Source: an uncultured bacterium (GTDB lineage: Bacteria > Bacteroidota > Ignavibacteria > Kapaibacteriales > UBA2268). Taken from it: 20,218 nucleotides of DNA. The notes beneath the pieces were generated by a model. It made no database searches and was not told where the DNA came from. It saw only the letters and a program-made list of their open reading frames with translations. Of the stretch, positions 1-7,995 are shown piece after piece. Made by a program: the position numbers and the translations under genes. The stretch spans positions 1-20,218 of the forward strand of contig CALLXS010000057.1 in the NCBI GenBank assembly GCA_937875295.1, in the 5' to 3' direction. How positions within the stretch are numbered: the first letter of the stretch is position 1; every line of letters begins with the position of its first letter.

Positions 1-966
1 GATGGTGGTGCTGGGCATATATCTTTCAGACGAGAAAAAGGAGTTCCAAAAGGTGGACCCGACGGAGGTAATGGTGGCAAAGGTGGAGATATAATTTTAA
101 TTGCAGATCCGCAACTTGCTTCACTTCTAGATTTTAAATATAAAAGAAGTTATATTGCTTTGAACGGCTCACCGGGCGAAAAATATAGAAAAACAGGAAA
201 AGATGCTCAAGATGTGATTATAAAAGTTCCCGTAGGTACTGTCGTTAAAGATCTAAAAGATAATGTTTTAGCAGATTTAGATGATAAAAACAAAACTATC
301 AGATTAGCTCGTGGTGGAGATGGTGGCAGAGGAAATAGTGAATTTGCTACTCCTACTAATCAAGTACCGCGCGTAGCAGAACCAGGTTGGCCGGGTAGAG
401 AATTTGATATTAAATTGGAACTCAAATTACTTGCCGATGTAGGACTAGTTGGATTCCCTAATGCTGGTAAATCCACTTTGATTTCTAAAATATCGGCGGC
501 AAAACCAAAAATAGCTGATTATCCATTTACTACTTTAGTACCTAATTTGGGAATTGTGAAAGTTGCAGATCAAGGTACTTTTGTTGTTGCTGATATACCC
601 GGTTTAATCGAGGGAGCATCACAAGGTAAGGGGTTAGGAATTCAATTTTTAAAGCATATTGAGAGAACTAAAGTATTAGTGTTTTTACTTGATTCAATTA
701 GCACTACAATAGCTGAGGATTATAAAACTCTTAAAAATGAGTTACTGAAATTCAATAAAGAATTATTAAATAAAGATAGGCTAATTTGTATCACAAAAAT
801 CGATGCTTGGGATAGTGATTATATTAAAGAATTAAATAAAATAAAATTTAGAGAACCAAAAACTAAAGTAATTTTAATTTCTTCAGTAGCTGGTACAAAT
901 ATTGAAGAGCTCAAATTAGCTATTTGGGATATTGTTTCAAAAAATAGGGAAATTGAAAATGGATAG
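1..966 (+). CDS. obg: GTPase Obg (CgtA), 5'-truncated by the window edge
   Basis: Ribosome-associated GTPase involved in 50S subunit maturation and stress response; cytoplasmic. The frame is open from base 1, giving 321 visible residues; about 15 N-terminal residues are probably missing, judged from the usual Obg start. The visible part opens inside the glycine-rich Obg fold (FRREKGVPKGGPDGG). The G domain follows: G1 GFPNAGKST at visible residues 151-159, then YPFTT, DIPGLIEGAS (G3), TKID (G4) and SSVAG (G5). It ends shortly after G5, so the optional C-terminal OCT domain is absent, as in many Obg proteins. The stop TAG overlaps the start of the RNase R gene by 8 bp, which indicates translational coupling. 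The first ATG inside the window (160) is internal and is not the true start. Confidence 0.97.
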   Translation, partial: DGGAGHISFRREKGVPKGGPDGGNGGKGGDIILIADPQLASLLDFKYKRSYIALNGSPGEKYRKTGKDAQDVIIKVPVGTVVKDLKDNVLADLDDKNKTIRLARGGDGGRGNSEFATPTNQVPRVAEPGWPGREFDIKLELKLLADVGLVGFPNAGKSTLISKISAAKPKIADYPFTTLVPNLGIVKVADQGTFVVADIPGLIEGASQGKGLGIQFLKHIERTKVLVFLLDSISTTIAEDYKTLKNELLKFNKELLNKDRLICITKIDAWDSDYIKELNKIKFREPKTKVILISSVAGTNIEELKLAIWDIVSKNREIENG

Positions 967-3115
967 AAATCAAATTGTTGATATGATTATCAACCTGATG
1001 GGACGATTAGGCAGACCTTTAACAATGAATGAAATTGGTTCAAATTTAAAATTTAAGCCAAATTCAAATAATTATGCTGATTTTCAAAATGCTTTAAATT
1101 ACTTGTTGCAACAAGGAATTGTAAATAAATCTGGCAAAAGAAAATATACTTTATCTGATGATACTCCTACTGAGATTACTGGTTTGTTCCGGATACGAGA
1201 GGGTAGGGGATATATAGAAACTAAAAATCCAGAAATCCCTAAGATCATAATTAAGCAAAAGCATATGAATACTGCTTTTGATGGCGATACTGTTGTAGTG
1301 AAATTAATTGCAAGCGATTCTCCAAATAAATATCAAGGGCAAGTAGTCCGAGTAGTAAATAGAGTAGAAAGGAAAATTGCAGGAAAGATAGAATCAGATG
1401 GGAATTTCTTTTTCTTAGTTCCTGACGATTCTAAATATAATATTGATTTTCTTATCCCTAAAGAAAAATTAAATGGTGCTAAACCAGGTGACAAAGTCAT
1501 TACAAATTTCGTCAAATGGGACAATAGCAAAATTAGCCCTACAGCAGAGGTAATAGATAAAGTAGGCGAAGGTGGTAATCCTGCTGTAGAATTTGATTCT
1601 GTAGTTAGAGAGTTCAACTTAGCTGGTCCTTTCCCTAAAAATATTATTGACCAAGCAAATAGCGTCGCAGTGAAACCTTCAAATGACGAAATCCAAAGAA
1701 GATTAGACTTAAGAAAAGAATTAATAATTACAATTGATCCTGCTGATGCTAAAGATTTCGACGATGCAATTTCTCTTAAAACTACTGAAAATGGTAACTT
1801 AGAATTAGGAGTGCATATTGCAGATGTATCTCATTATGTGAAGCAAGGGACTGCACTAGATTTAGAAGCTCTTAGAAGAGGTAATTCTACATATCTTGTA
1901 GATAGAGTAATTCCGATGCTCCCTGAAGAATTATCAAACGATATTTGTTCTTTGAATCCAAATAAAATCAGACTTTCATATTCTGTCATTATGATTTTAG
2001 ATAATAACTATAATGTAGTTGATTATCAAATTTCGGAGAGCGTAATTAAGAGTGTGAGACGCTATAATTACGAAGAAGTACAGACAATGATTGATACTAA
2101 AACTGGCGACAATATTGAGCTAATTTTGCAATTACATAATCTCACACAAAATCTTCGCGAGAAACGTTTTAAAAATGGTGGTATAGATTTCCAAACATCG
2201 GAAGTGAATTTTGAATTAGGCAAAGATAAAATGCCTATTAAAGCTTATTTGAAAAAATCTATTCCTTCTACACAATTAATTGAAGAATGTATGCTTTTAG
2301 CCAACAAAACTGTTGCTGAGCATATTAAGAAAATTTCAAAGAAATATAAATTAAAAGAGCTTCTCCCATTTTTGTATAGAGTGCATGCTGAACCTGCTAA
2401 AGAAAAGCTCGATTCTGCTTTAGAATTTATTAAAATGCTTACACCAAATAGTAATTTTAATATAAAATCTTCAAAAGATATTAATATTTTGTTAGAAGAA
2501 TTTAATGAAAAACCTGAGCAAACAATTGTAAATCAAATTCTTGTACGCTCAATGCAAAAAGCTGAATATTCTGATAAAAATATTGGACACTATGGACTTG
2601 GCTTTTCTGATTATTCTCATTTTACATCTCCAATCAGAAGATACCCTGATTTATTAATTCACAGATTTCTAAAAGAGTATAATAGTAATAAACCAGAAAA
2701 TGGTAGAATAAACTACTTTGCTCATTATATGAAAGGAATCGGTGAGCATACTACTAATACCGAAAGAGTATCTATGGAAGCAGAAAGAGCATCGTCAAAA
2801 TTAGCTCAAACAATGCTTGCTCAGAAAAATATTGGCGAAGCATTTAATGGAACTATCACCGGCGTTACTAATTTTGGAATTTTCGTTACTTTAGATGATA
2901 TTTATGCCGAAGGTCTTGTTCACTTGAAAGATATTTATGATGATTTTTATATTTATGATGAAAAAAATATGAGAGTAGTAGGCAAGAAAAATAAAAAAAT
3001 ATTTGGTTTCGGGAAAAGACTAAGAGTAAAAATAATCAGTGCAAATATCGATAAAAGGCAAATTGATTTAGATTACATCACTGATAGAGTTGATGAAATT
3101 GAAGTTAAAAAATAA
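959..3115 (+). CDS. rnr: Ribonuclease R (RNB-family 3'-5' exoribonuclease)
   Basis: Processive, Mg-dependent 3'-5' exoribonuclease that degrades structured RNA. The start is taken as ATG 959, giving 718 aa, because AGGGA lies 8 bases upstream (946-950) and the gene overlaps obg by 8 bp. A TTG at 932 would add 9 residues but has no comparable ribosome site. Domains in order: an N-terminal winged-helix region (about residues 1-70), two cold-shock-like OB folds (about 75-235), and the RNB catalytic domain opening with TIDPADAKDFDDAIS. Asp260, 266, 268 and 269 there match the spacing of the four metal-binding aspartates of RNase II/R. A C-terminal S1 domain begins near residue 626 (GTITGVTNFGIFV). 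The long Lys-rich tail of E. coli RNase R is absent; only a short basic stretch is seen inside S1 (KKNKK) and the protein ends in EVKK. It is probably cotranscribed with obg and the riboflavin synthase gene. Confidence 0.96.
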   Translation: MDRNQIVDMIINLMGRLGRPLTMNEIGSNLKFKPNSNNYADFQNALNYLLQQGIVNKSGKRKYTLSDDTPTEITGLFRIREGRGYIETKNPEIPKIIIKQKHMNTAFDGDTVVVKLIASDSPNKYQGQVVRVVNRVERKIAGKIESDGNFFFLVPDDSKYNIDFLIPKEKLNGAKPGDKVITNFVKWDNSKISPTAEVIDKVGEGGNPAVEFDSVVREFNLAGPFPKNIIDQANSVAVKPSNDEIQRRLDLRKELIITIDPADAKDFDDAISLKTTENGNLELGVHIADVSHYVKQGTALDLEALRRGNSTYLVDRVIPMLPEELSNDICSLNPNKIRLSYSVIMILDNNYNVVDYQISESVIKSVRRYNYEEVQTMIDTKTGDNIELILQLHNLTQNLREKRFKNGGIDFQTSEVNFELGKDKMPIKAYLKKSIPSTQLIEECMLLANKTVAEHIKKISKKYKLKELLPFLYRVHAEPAKEKLDSALEFIKMLTPNSNFNIKSSKDINILLEEFNEKPEQTIVNQILVRSMQKAEYSDKNIGHYGLGFSDYSHFTSPIRRYPDLLIHRFLKEYNSNKPENGRINYFAHYMKGIGEHTTNTERVSMEAERASSKLAQTMLAQKNIGEAFNGTITGVTNFGIFVTLDDIYAEGLVHLKDIYDDFYIYDEKNMRVVGKKNKKIFGFGKRLRVKIISANIDKRQIDLDYITDRVDEIEVKK

Positions 3116-3130
3116 GTTAAAATAAGAATT

Positions 3131-3787
3131 ATGTTTACCGGGATAATAGAAGAAGTCGGTCAGATTAAGTCGCTTACGCCTTTTGGCGATGGAATGAGGA
3201 TTGAATTTTCGGGAAATAAGGTTTTTTCTGATTTAAAAATAGATGATTCTATCTCAATAAATGGAGTATGTCAGACTATTACTTCTATTAAAAATTATAT
3301 TGCAACTGTAGAGGCTGTAGAGGAAACAATTGAGCGAACTACTTTTAAAAATTTAAAAATTTTGCAAAAAGTAAATTTAGAAAGAGCAATGTTACCCTCC
3401 ACTCGAATGGGAGGGCATATTGTTCAAGGGCATATTGATACTACTGGCAAAGTGATTGATATAAAGCATTTGACAGCTTCGACTTTGTTTAATATTGAAT
3501 TCCCTACTAAATATCATAATTATCTTGTTGATAAAGGTTCTATTTGCATCGATGGAGTTAGTTTGACTGTGTCAGAAGTAAAAGAAAATAGTTTCTTATT
3601 GTCGATTATTCCTCATACAATTAAAAATACTATTATTTCAGAATACAAAATTGGTCAAATTGTTAATTTAGAATTTGATATTTTGGGTAAATATATTGAA
3701 AAGAATTTAAATTATTTTATTGATAATAAACAATTTAACAGTTCAAACTCTATTCTGAATAAATATATCGACCAACCTGAATTTTAA
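3131..3787 (+). CDS. ribE: Riboflavin synthase, alpha chain
   Basis: Final step of riboflavin synthesis: dismutation of two 6,7-dimethyl-8-ribityllumazine molecules. The 218-aa length is typical. The N-terminus MFTGIIEEVG is the hallmark of the family and fixes the ATG at 3131. Two lumazine-binding barrels are visible: the first contains SISINGVCQTI (residues 40-50), the second starts after GGHIVQGHID (94-103) and contains SICIDGVSLTV (137-147). A trimerising C-terminal helix (GKYIEKNLNYFI) follows. It lies 15 bp after the RNase R stop, so it probably belongs to the same operon. No other rib gene is in the window and no FMN riboswitch precedes it, which suggests dispersed riboflavin genes. 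The symbol is ribE or ribC depending on the naming tradition. Confidence 0.96.
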   Translation: MFTGIIEEVGQIKSLTPFGDGMRIEFSGNKVFSDLKIDDSISINGVCQTITSIKNYIATVEAVEETIERTTFKNLKILQKVNLERAMLPSTRMGGHIVQGHIDTTGKVIDIKHLTASTLFNIEFPTKYHNYLVDKGSICIDGVSLTVSEVKENSFLLSIIPHTIKNTIISEYKIGQIVNLEFDILGKYIEKNLNYFIDNKQFNSSNSILNKYIDQPEF

Positions 3788-3910
3788 TCATTATATTTTA
3801 TTTAAAATAGTAATTAGTTAGATAATGTTATTTGTAAAAATTCAAAATTATTATGTATCTTATTAAAAATTAATTTTCTTTTTAAGGGCATTTATTCCAA
3901 AAAATTTTTG

Positions 3911-3918
3911 TATTTTTG
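3911..3918 (+). promoter_or_regulatory. Possible Bacteroidota-type -7 element
   Basis: The octamer TATTTTTG matches TAnnTTTG, the -7 consensus used by the Bacteroidota primary sigma factor. It lies 53 bp before the ATG of the hypothetical gene at 3971, a sensible leader length, in the 183-bp gap after the riboflavin synthase gene. No clear -33 TTTG element is seen at the expected distance, so this is weak, single-element support in very T-rich DNA. Confidence 0.22.
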
Positions 3919-3970
3919 CGTTCTTAAAGATGTATTTTTATCAAATTTACTTTTAATAATTAGTACTTTT

Positions 3971-4402
3971 ATGGAAGAAAAATTTAAACAAATAGTATAT
4001 AAACATCCTAAATTAACTTATTTCGGCTGGGGTGTCCCTGATGAACTAAAACTCTACCGCGAAGGCAAAAAGGACGAAATAGAAGAAAGAAGATTAGAAT
4101 TACGTGAGCAACTTTTCGGTGCTTATGATGAATTTGAGCGTGCTTATAATTTCTGTATTCAATTAGAAAAATTGACAAAAATAAATCCAAAGCACACATC
4201 TTTTTCTTACAAACAGCATGCTGAAGAATATTCTGGAGCAAAGGTATCAAATGGAGCATTTATAGCAGCTGCGATTTCAGCTGGATTTAAGAAAAGAGTA
4301 GATGAATTTAATCCTAATGTTTGGTTTAATATAAATGAAAGATCACTCGTAAGATTATTGAATAGCAAGTCTCCTGTACAAAGACCAGCTACTACAAAAT
4401 AA
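3971..4402 (+). CDS. Conserved-looking hypothetical protein, 143 aa
   Basis: Not recognised with certainty. A longer reading from TTG 3908 exists, but ATG 3971 is preferred because the added residues would be translated from the putative promoter region and are not protein-like. The product is soluble and charged, with no signal peptide. After KLTYFGWGVPDE comes a charged predicted helix (about residues 25-65: REGKKDEIEERRLELREQ). The distinctive C-terminal half contains YKQHAEEYSGAKVSNGAFIA, AAISAGFKKRV and PNVWFNI. The arrangement of a SNGAFIAAAI block followed by a short PNxWFNI block recalls small plasmid- or phage-borne proteins of unknown role; this is an impression only. The gene is flanked by its own possible promoter and a strong terminator, so it is probably monocistronic. 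Confidence 0.72.
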   Translation: MEEKFKQIVYKHPKLTYFGWGVPDELKLYREGKKDEIEERRLELREQLFGAYDEFERAYNFCIQLEKLTKINPKHTSFSYKQHAEEYSGAKVSNGAFIAAAISAGFKKRVDEFNPNVWFNINERSLVRLLNSKSPVQRPATTK

Positions 4403-4427
4403 TATTTTAAATTATAATTCAATGATA

Positions 4428-4475
4428 AAAGCAATTAATATTAGTTAAATAACATATTAATTGCTTTCTATTTTA
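4428..4475 (+). terminator. Intrinsic terminator after the 143-aa gene
   Basis: Perfect 14-bp inverted repeat, AAAGCAATTAATAT (4428-4441) and ATATTAATTGCTTT (4454-4467), with a 12-nt loop and the T-rich run CTATTTTAAT after it. It sits 25 bp past the stop at 4402 and just before the ppk2 ribosome-binding site, so it probably insulates ppk2 from the upstream gene. Confidence 0.75.
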
Positions 4476-4497
4476 ATATATATCAAAAGGTGATATT

Positions 4498-5337
4498 ATG
4501 TCGAAAGATAAGAAAAAAAAGAAAGATTTTACTGACCATGAAGATAAATATGATAGTGATGGTAAAATCAAAACAAAATATTACGAAGCTGAAATTCAAA
4601 AGCTTTGGAGTGAATTAGTAAAACTCCAATATTGGGTGAAAGACCAAGGACTAAAAGTATTAATAATTTTCGAAGGGCGCGATGCTGCTGGCAAAGGTGG
4701 GATGATCAAAAGATTGACTGAACCACTGAATCCACGTGGATCACGAATAGTTGCATTAGATAAACCAACAGAAAAAGAAAGAACTCAATGGTATTTTCAG
4801 AGGTATGTACAGCATTTACCATCAGCTGGAGAAATAGTAATTTTCGATAGAAGTTGGTATAATAGAGCAGTTGTAGAGTATGTGATGGGATTTTGCACTG
4901 AAGAAGAAAGGACAGAATTTTTTAGAAGTTGTCCTGATTTTGAGAAAATGCTAGTCAGATCCGGGATAATTTTAATAAAATATTGGTTTTCTGTAAGTGA
5001 AGATGAACAAGAAAGTAGATTTAGAGATAGAGCGGAAGATCCCGATAAAAGATGGAAATTATCTGAAATAGACCTAAAAGGCTGGAATAAATGGGAAGAT
5101 TTCTCTAGAGCAATTGATGAAATGAAAAAGTATACTGACTTTCCTCAAGCACGTTGGTGGGATGTACCAGCAGATGATAAAAAAGCTGCAAGACTTAATT
5201 GTATTAGTCACTTGCTTAGCCAAATAAATTATACAGATATCATTCCTAAACCAATGATATTGCCGGAGAGAATAATTGATGAAACTTATGTTAGACCTCC
5301 GCAGAGTGAATCTAATACAATTCCTATAATTTATTGA
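4498..5337 (+). CDS. ppk2: Polyphosphate kinase 2 (PPK2 family)
   Basis: Transfers phosphate between polyphosphate and nucleoside di- or triphosphates; cytoplasmic. The 279-aa single-domain length is typical of one-domain PPK2. After a Lys-rich N-terminus comes the P-loop GRDAAGKGG (residues 60-68), a PRGSRIVALDKP segment (79-90), and the Walker B/lid motif IFDRSWYNRA (115-124) with Asp117. The conserved block RWKLSEIDLKGWNKW follows. The start is supported by the Shine-Dalgarno AAAGGTGAT at 4486-4494, close to ATG 4498. The family is clear, but direction (nucleotide synthesis or polyP synthesis) and nucleotide preference cannot be read from sequence alone. The Pit/DUF47 phosphate-uptake genes lie 1.6 kb downstream on the other strand, which suggests a local phosphate-economy cluster. 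Confidence 0.95.
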   Translation: MSKDKKKKKDFTDHEDKYDSDGKIKTKYYEAEIQKLWSELVKLQYWVKDQGLKVLIIFEGRDAAGKGGMIKRLTEPLNPRGSRIVALDKPTEKERTQWYFQRYVQHLPSAGEIVIFDRSWYNRAVVEYVMGFCTEEERTEFFRSCPDFEKMLVRSGIILIKYWFSVSEDEQESRFRDRAEDPDKRWKLSEIDLKGWNKWEDFSRAIDEMKKYTDFPQARWWDVPADDKKAARLNCISHLLSQINYTDIIPKPMILPERIIDETYVRPPQSESNTIPIIY

Positions 5338-5415
5338 TTAAATTAATAAATGAAAAAAATAAGTTTTAATTAATTATTGCCGATTATTAGTAATATACAT
5401 TAAAAGTAGATTGTT

Positions 5416-5622
5416 GTGGATTGTAAAAAATCAGAAAATATAAATAATAATTGCAACTGTTCATACCAAGGTTGTCCGCGAAAAGGAATTTGTTGTGAGT
5501 GCATTAAATATCATCTAAGAAGTAGGCAATTACCTGCTTGTTGCTTTGATAGCGAATCTGAAAGGACATATAATAGATCATTTGAATATTTTGCAGAATT
5601 AGTTAATAATAATAAATTATAA
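5416..5622 (+). CDS. Small cysteine-rich protein, DUF6485 family
   Basis: 68 aa with nine cysteines at 3, 13, 15, 20, 26, 27, 29, 42 and 43, in the order CNCSYQGC, GICCECIKYH and LPACCF. This spacing matches the DUF6485 family as I remember it (CxCxYxxCxRxGxCCxC...LPACCF...TYxRSFxxF). The cysteines probably bind zinc or a metal cluster; the function is unknown. The start is GTG 5416: an in-frame TAG lies just upstream at 5407-5409 and there is no in-frame ATG before the conserved region. It is followed after 9 bp by the response-regulator gene, so the two are likely cotranscribed, making this small protein a candidate partner of that signalling protein (inference). Confidence 0.85.
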   Translation: MDCKKSENINNNCNCSYQGCPRKGICCECIKYHLRSRQLPACCFDSESERTYNRSFEYFAELVNNNKL

Positions 5623-5631
5623 AATTAAGAT

Positions 5632-6831
5632 ATGGAAACACATCCAGTTATATATATTATCGATGATGATGAATCGATTTTAAATAGTCTAAAGGCAATT
5701 ATTACTAAAATATTCCCAAAATCGAGAATTTATACCGCTAATAATGGGTTAGAAGGTTGGGAAATGTTTAAAACACAAAGTGCGAGGTTTATTGTACTTT
5801 CTGATTTATTTATGCCTGAACTAAATGGATTACAATTACTAAAAATGATTCGTTCATCTGAGCTGCTTAAAAATAATTATTTTATTTTAATGACTGGAGA
5901 TACTGAAAAAGATATTAATTTAAAAGCATTGCAGCAAGGAGCAGATGATTTCTTATCTAAACCAATTGCAATTGACCAATTATTAGCTAAATTAAGGTTA
6001 ATTTCAAGAGTCTTTACTTTACAAGAGCAAATTATAATTAAAGATAAAGAGTTTGAGAAGAAAAATAAAGAATTATCTAATCAAACAAGTAAATTAATAG
6101 AATTATTTGTTAATTTAATTGAAAATAAATTTCAAGGTTATAAAAGGTTAACAGCTCAAATTACTGATGCTGCTCTTTGGATAGCTTCAAAAATGAATAT
6201 TGAAGATGAACAAGAATTAGATAATATTGCAAAAGCTGCAGAACTTATTTATATTGGCAGAATAGCTTTATCTGAAAAATCATTTAGAGAGAAAATGTAT
6301 GTCGATGGAGTAATTAAAAATGAAGATTTGACAAATATTCCTTTAAATGCTGAAACGGTCTTAAATCCATTAACAGGATATTCAAAAGTAGCAGAAATAA
6401 TTAGCAATATATATGAAAATTATGACGGCTCTGGAATACCTAAAAAGAAAAAAGCTAATGAAATACCTGAAGAATCAAGAATACTTAGAGTTGTGCAAGA
6501 TTTTTTTGAAATTCAAGCTGGAGATAATAATAAAACAAATGCTGCTATTGAACAAATCGAGACCTACATAAATAAAATGTATGAATTGAAAATTGTAGTT
6601 TTAATGGATCAATATACGGCTTTTAAAGATATTGGTAGAGTACAAGGGAGAGAACGCTCTGTGGAAATCCACGAATTAATAGAAGGATTATATATTTCTA
6701 GAAGTGTTTACTCTGAATCTGGAATTAAGCTGTTAGGAGCTGGTGTTACCCTAAACGCAGACAACATTACTAAATTAAAAGAAATATTACAAAATGAAAA
6801 GATTATAGGTAATATTTGGATAAGAAGATAA
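5632..6831 (+). CDS. Response regulator with degenerate HD-GYP-like output domain
   Basis: 399 aa. Residues 5-125 form a receiver domain: acidic pocket DDD 11-13, phospho-acceptor Asp58 in LSDLFMPELNG, Thr88 and Lys110-Pro111 are all present. A short coiled linker (about 128-155) leads to a region that aligns in order with HD-GYP phosphodiesterases. Where those have LLHDIGKI this protein has ELIYIGRI (204-211); where they have HHERWDGSGYP it has IYENYDGSGIP (260-270); RILAVADVYDAL becomes RILRVVQDFFEI (283-294). The HD dyad and the other metal ligands are therefore gone, while the DGSG loop and the fold-bearing hydrophobics remain. The C-terminus (about 343-399) resembles the 'ELxxGLxLxxxVxxxxGxxLLxxGxxL' tail found after HD-type domains. 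It is probably a non-catalytic, phosphorylation-controlled scaffold or c-di-GMP-related effector. No sensor kinase is nearby. Confidence 0.86.
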   Translation: METHPVIYIIDDDESILNSLKAIITKIFPKSRIYTANNGLEGWEMFKTQSARFIVLSDLFMPELNGLQLLKMIRSSELLKNNYFILMTGDTEKDINLKALQQGADDFLSKPIAIDQLLAKLRLISRVFTLQEQIIIKDKEFEKKNKELSNQTSKLIELFVNLIENKFQGYKRLTAQITDAALWIASKMNIEDEQELDNIAKAAELIYIGRIALSEKSFREKMYVDGVIKNEDLTNIPLNAETVLNPLTGYSKVAEIISNIYENYDGSGIPKKKKANEIPEESRILRVVQDFFEIQAGDNNKTNAAIEQIETYINKMYELKIVVLMDQYTAFKDIGRVQGRERSVEIHELIEGLYISRSVYSESGIKLLGAGVTLNADNITKLKEILQNEKIIGNIWIRR

Positions 6832-6859
6832 TAATTTTTTGATTTATTATAAAAAATAG

Positions 6860-6896
6860 AAAAGGCATCAAAAGAAAAATTGATGCCTTTTCGTTT
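6860..6896. terminator. Bidirectional terminator between convergent genes
   Basis: Perfect 11-bp inverted repeat AAAAGGCATCA (6860-6870) and TGATGCCTTTT (6881-6891) with a 10-nt loop. It is followed by CGTTTATT on the plus strand and preceded by A-rich sequence that serves as a T-run on the minus strand. It lies between the ends of the converging response-regulator and pit genes and probably serves both. Confidence 0.85.
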
Positions 6897-6913
6897 ATTA
6901 TAAAATCATTAAT

Positions 6914-7936
6914 TTATGCAAAAAGCATATAAATCCAGAAGCAAATTGCAGAAATTAAACCTGCAAATGGTATAGTTACAAACCATGCCATTACGATCCT
7001 GCCCATTACCTTCCATTTAATATTTCTTGCATTTGTAGTAGAACCAACTCCCACGATTGAACCAGCAATAGTATGTGTAGTTGATACCGGAATACCTAGG
7101 AATGTAGCTAAGAAAATTGTAGCAGCACCAGCAGTTTCTGCAACGAATCCGTGTACTGGTTTTAGCTTTGTAAGTTTCATACCCATAGTTTTTACTATCT
7201 TCCAACCTCCTAGTGCAGTTCCTAATGCCATAGCTAAATGGCAACCAATAATAATCCAAGCAGTATGCCAATCAGCAAATGATAACTGAATATCTGGTGA
7301 ATAAATATTTGCAGCTACTAAAAGTGCTACAATCATACCCATAGTTTTTTGAGCATCATTACCGCCGTGTCCTATAGAATATAAAGCAGCTGAAAATAAT
7401 TGTCCTTTCCTAAAAATTTTATCTACTTTAAGAGGTGAAAATTTTCTAAAAATCCAATAAACAGCAATCATAAAAACAAATGCCATTGCCATACCTAGAA
7501 TTGGAGCAAGTGGGATAAAAGCTAAAGTTTCCCATAATTTGTGCCATCTAATAATTTCAATTCCTTTATAAGCGAGACCAGCACCAGCTAAACCCCCAAT
7601 TAAAGCGTGTGAGCTACTTGTAGGGATACCGAACCACCAAGTAATTAAATCCCAAATTATTGCTCCCAATAGTCCGGAAATAACTACCCAGAGAAAAGCC
7701 CCGTCGGCAGGATTGATAATAATTATTTTAGAAATTGTGTCAGCAACTTTTGGAGCAAAAATGAACATTGCTATAAAATTAAAGAAAGCTGCCCAAATTA
7801 CAGCATATCTAGGGGAAAGTACTTTTGTAGATACTATTGTTGCAATAGAATTTGCTGCATCGTGGAACCCATTTATTACGTCGAATATTAATGCAATAAT
7901 TATTGCAATTACGACAATTGTAAGACTTGTAGTCAT
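6914..7936 (-). CDS. pit: Low-affinity inorganic phosphate transporter, Pit family
   Basis: Inner-membrane phosphate (or metal-phosphate) symporter, 340 aa, the short bacterial Pit form. About ten hydrophobic segments are visible. Both inverted-repeat signature motifs are present: GFHDAANSIAT (residues 23-33) with GIPTSSSHA (103-111), and GHGGNDAQKTMG (189-200) with GIPVSTTHT (281-289). The start ATG at 7936 is followed by a first transmembrane stretch and matches family N-termini; upstream ribosome-site evidence is weak. It lies 59 bp downstream of the DUF47 gene on the same strand, the usual pair in which the PhoU-like protein gates the transporter. Some Pit-family proteins carry sulfate, but the DUF47 neighbour favours phosphate. 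Confidence 0.95.
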   Translation of the reverse strand: MTTSLTIVVIAIIIALIFDVINGFHDAANSIATIVSTKVLSPRYAVIWAAFFNFIAMFIFAPKVADTISKIIIINPADGAFLWVVISGLLGAIIWDLITWWFGIPTSSSHALIGGLAGAGLAYKGIEIIRWHKLWETLAFIPLAPILGMAMAFVFMIAVYWIFRKFSPLKVDKIFRKGQLFSAALYSIGHGGNDAQKTMGMIVALLVAANIYSPDIQLSFADWHTAWIIIGCHLAMALGTALGGWKIVKTMGMKLTKLKPVHGFVAETAGAATIFLATFLGIPVSTTHTIAGSIVGVGSTTNARNIKWKVMGRIVMAWFVTIPFAGLISAICFWIYMLFA

Positions 7937-7995
7937 TTTGTATTATTAGCCTAATTTCTTAATAAATAAATTAAATAATTGAAAATTATAATATA

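Noticed and set aside
1333..1617. Open frame on the minus strand inside the RNase R gene
   Set aside because: It lies wholly within a well-conserved gene, its translation is low-complexity Ser/Thr/Leu-rich, and it has no ribosome site.
4008..4259. Minus-strand open frame opposite the 143-aa gene
   Set aside because: The peptide (HHKHRKVAHVILIFFLLFR) looks like an antisense artefact; the plus-strand frame has a better start, promoter and terminator context.
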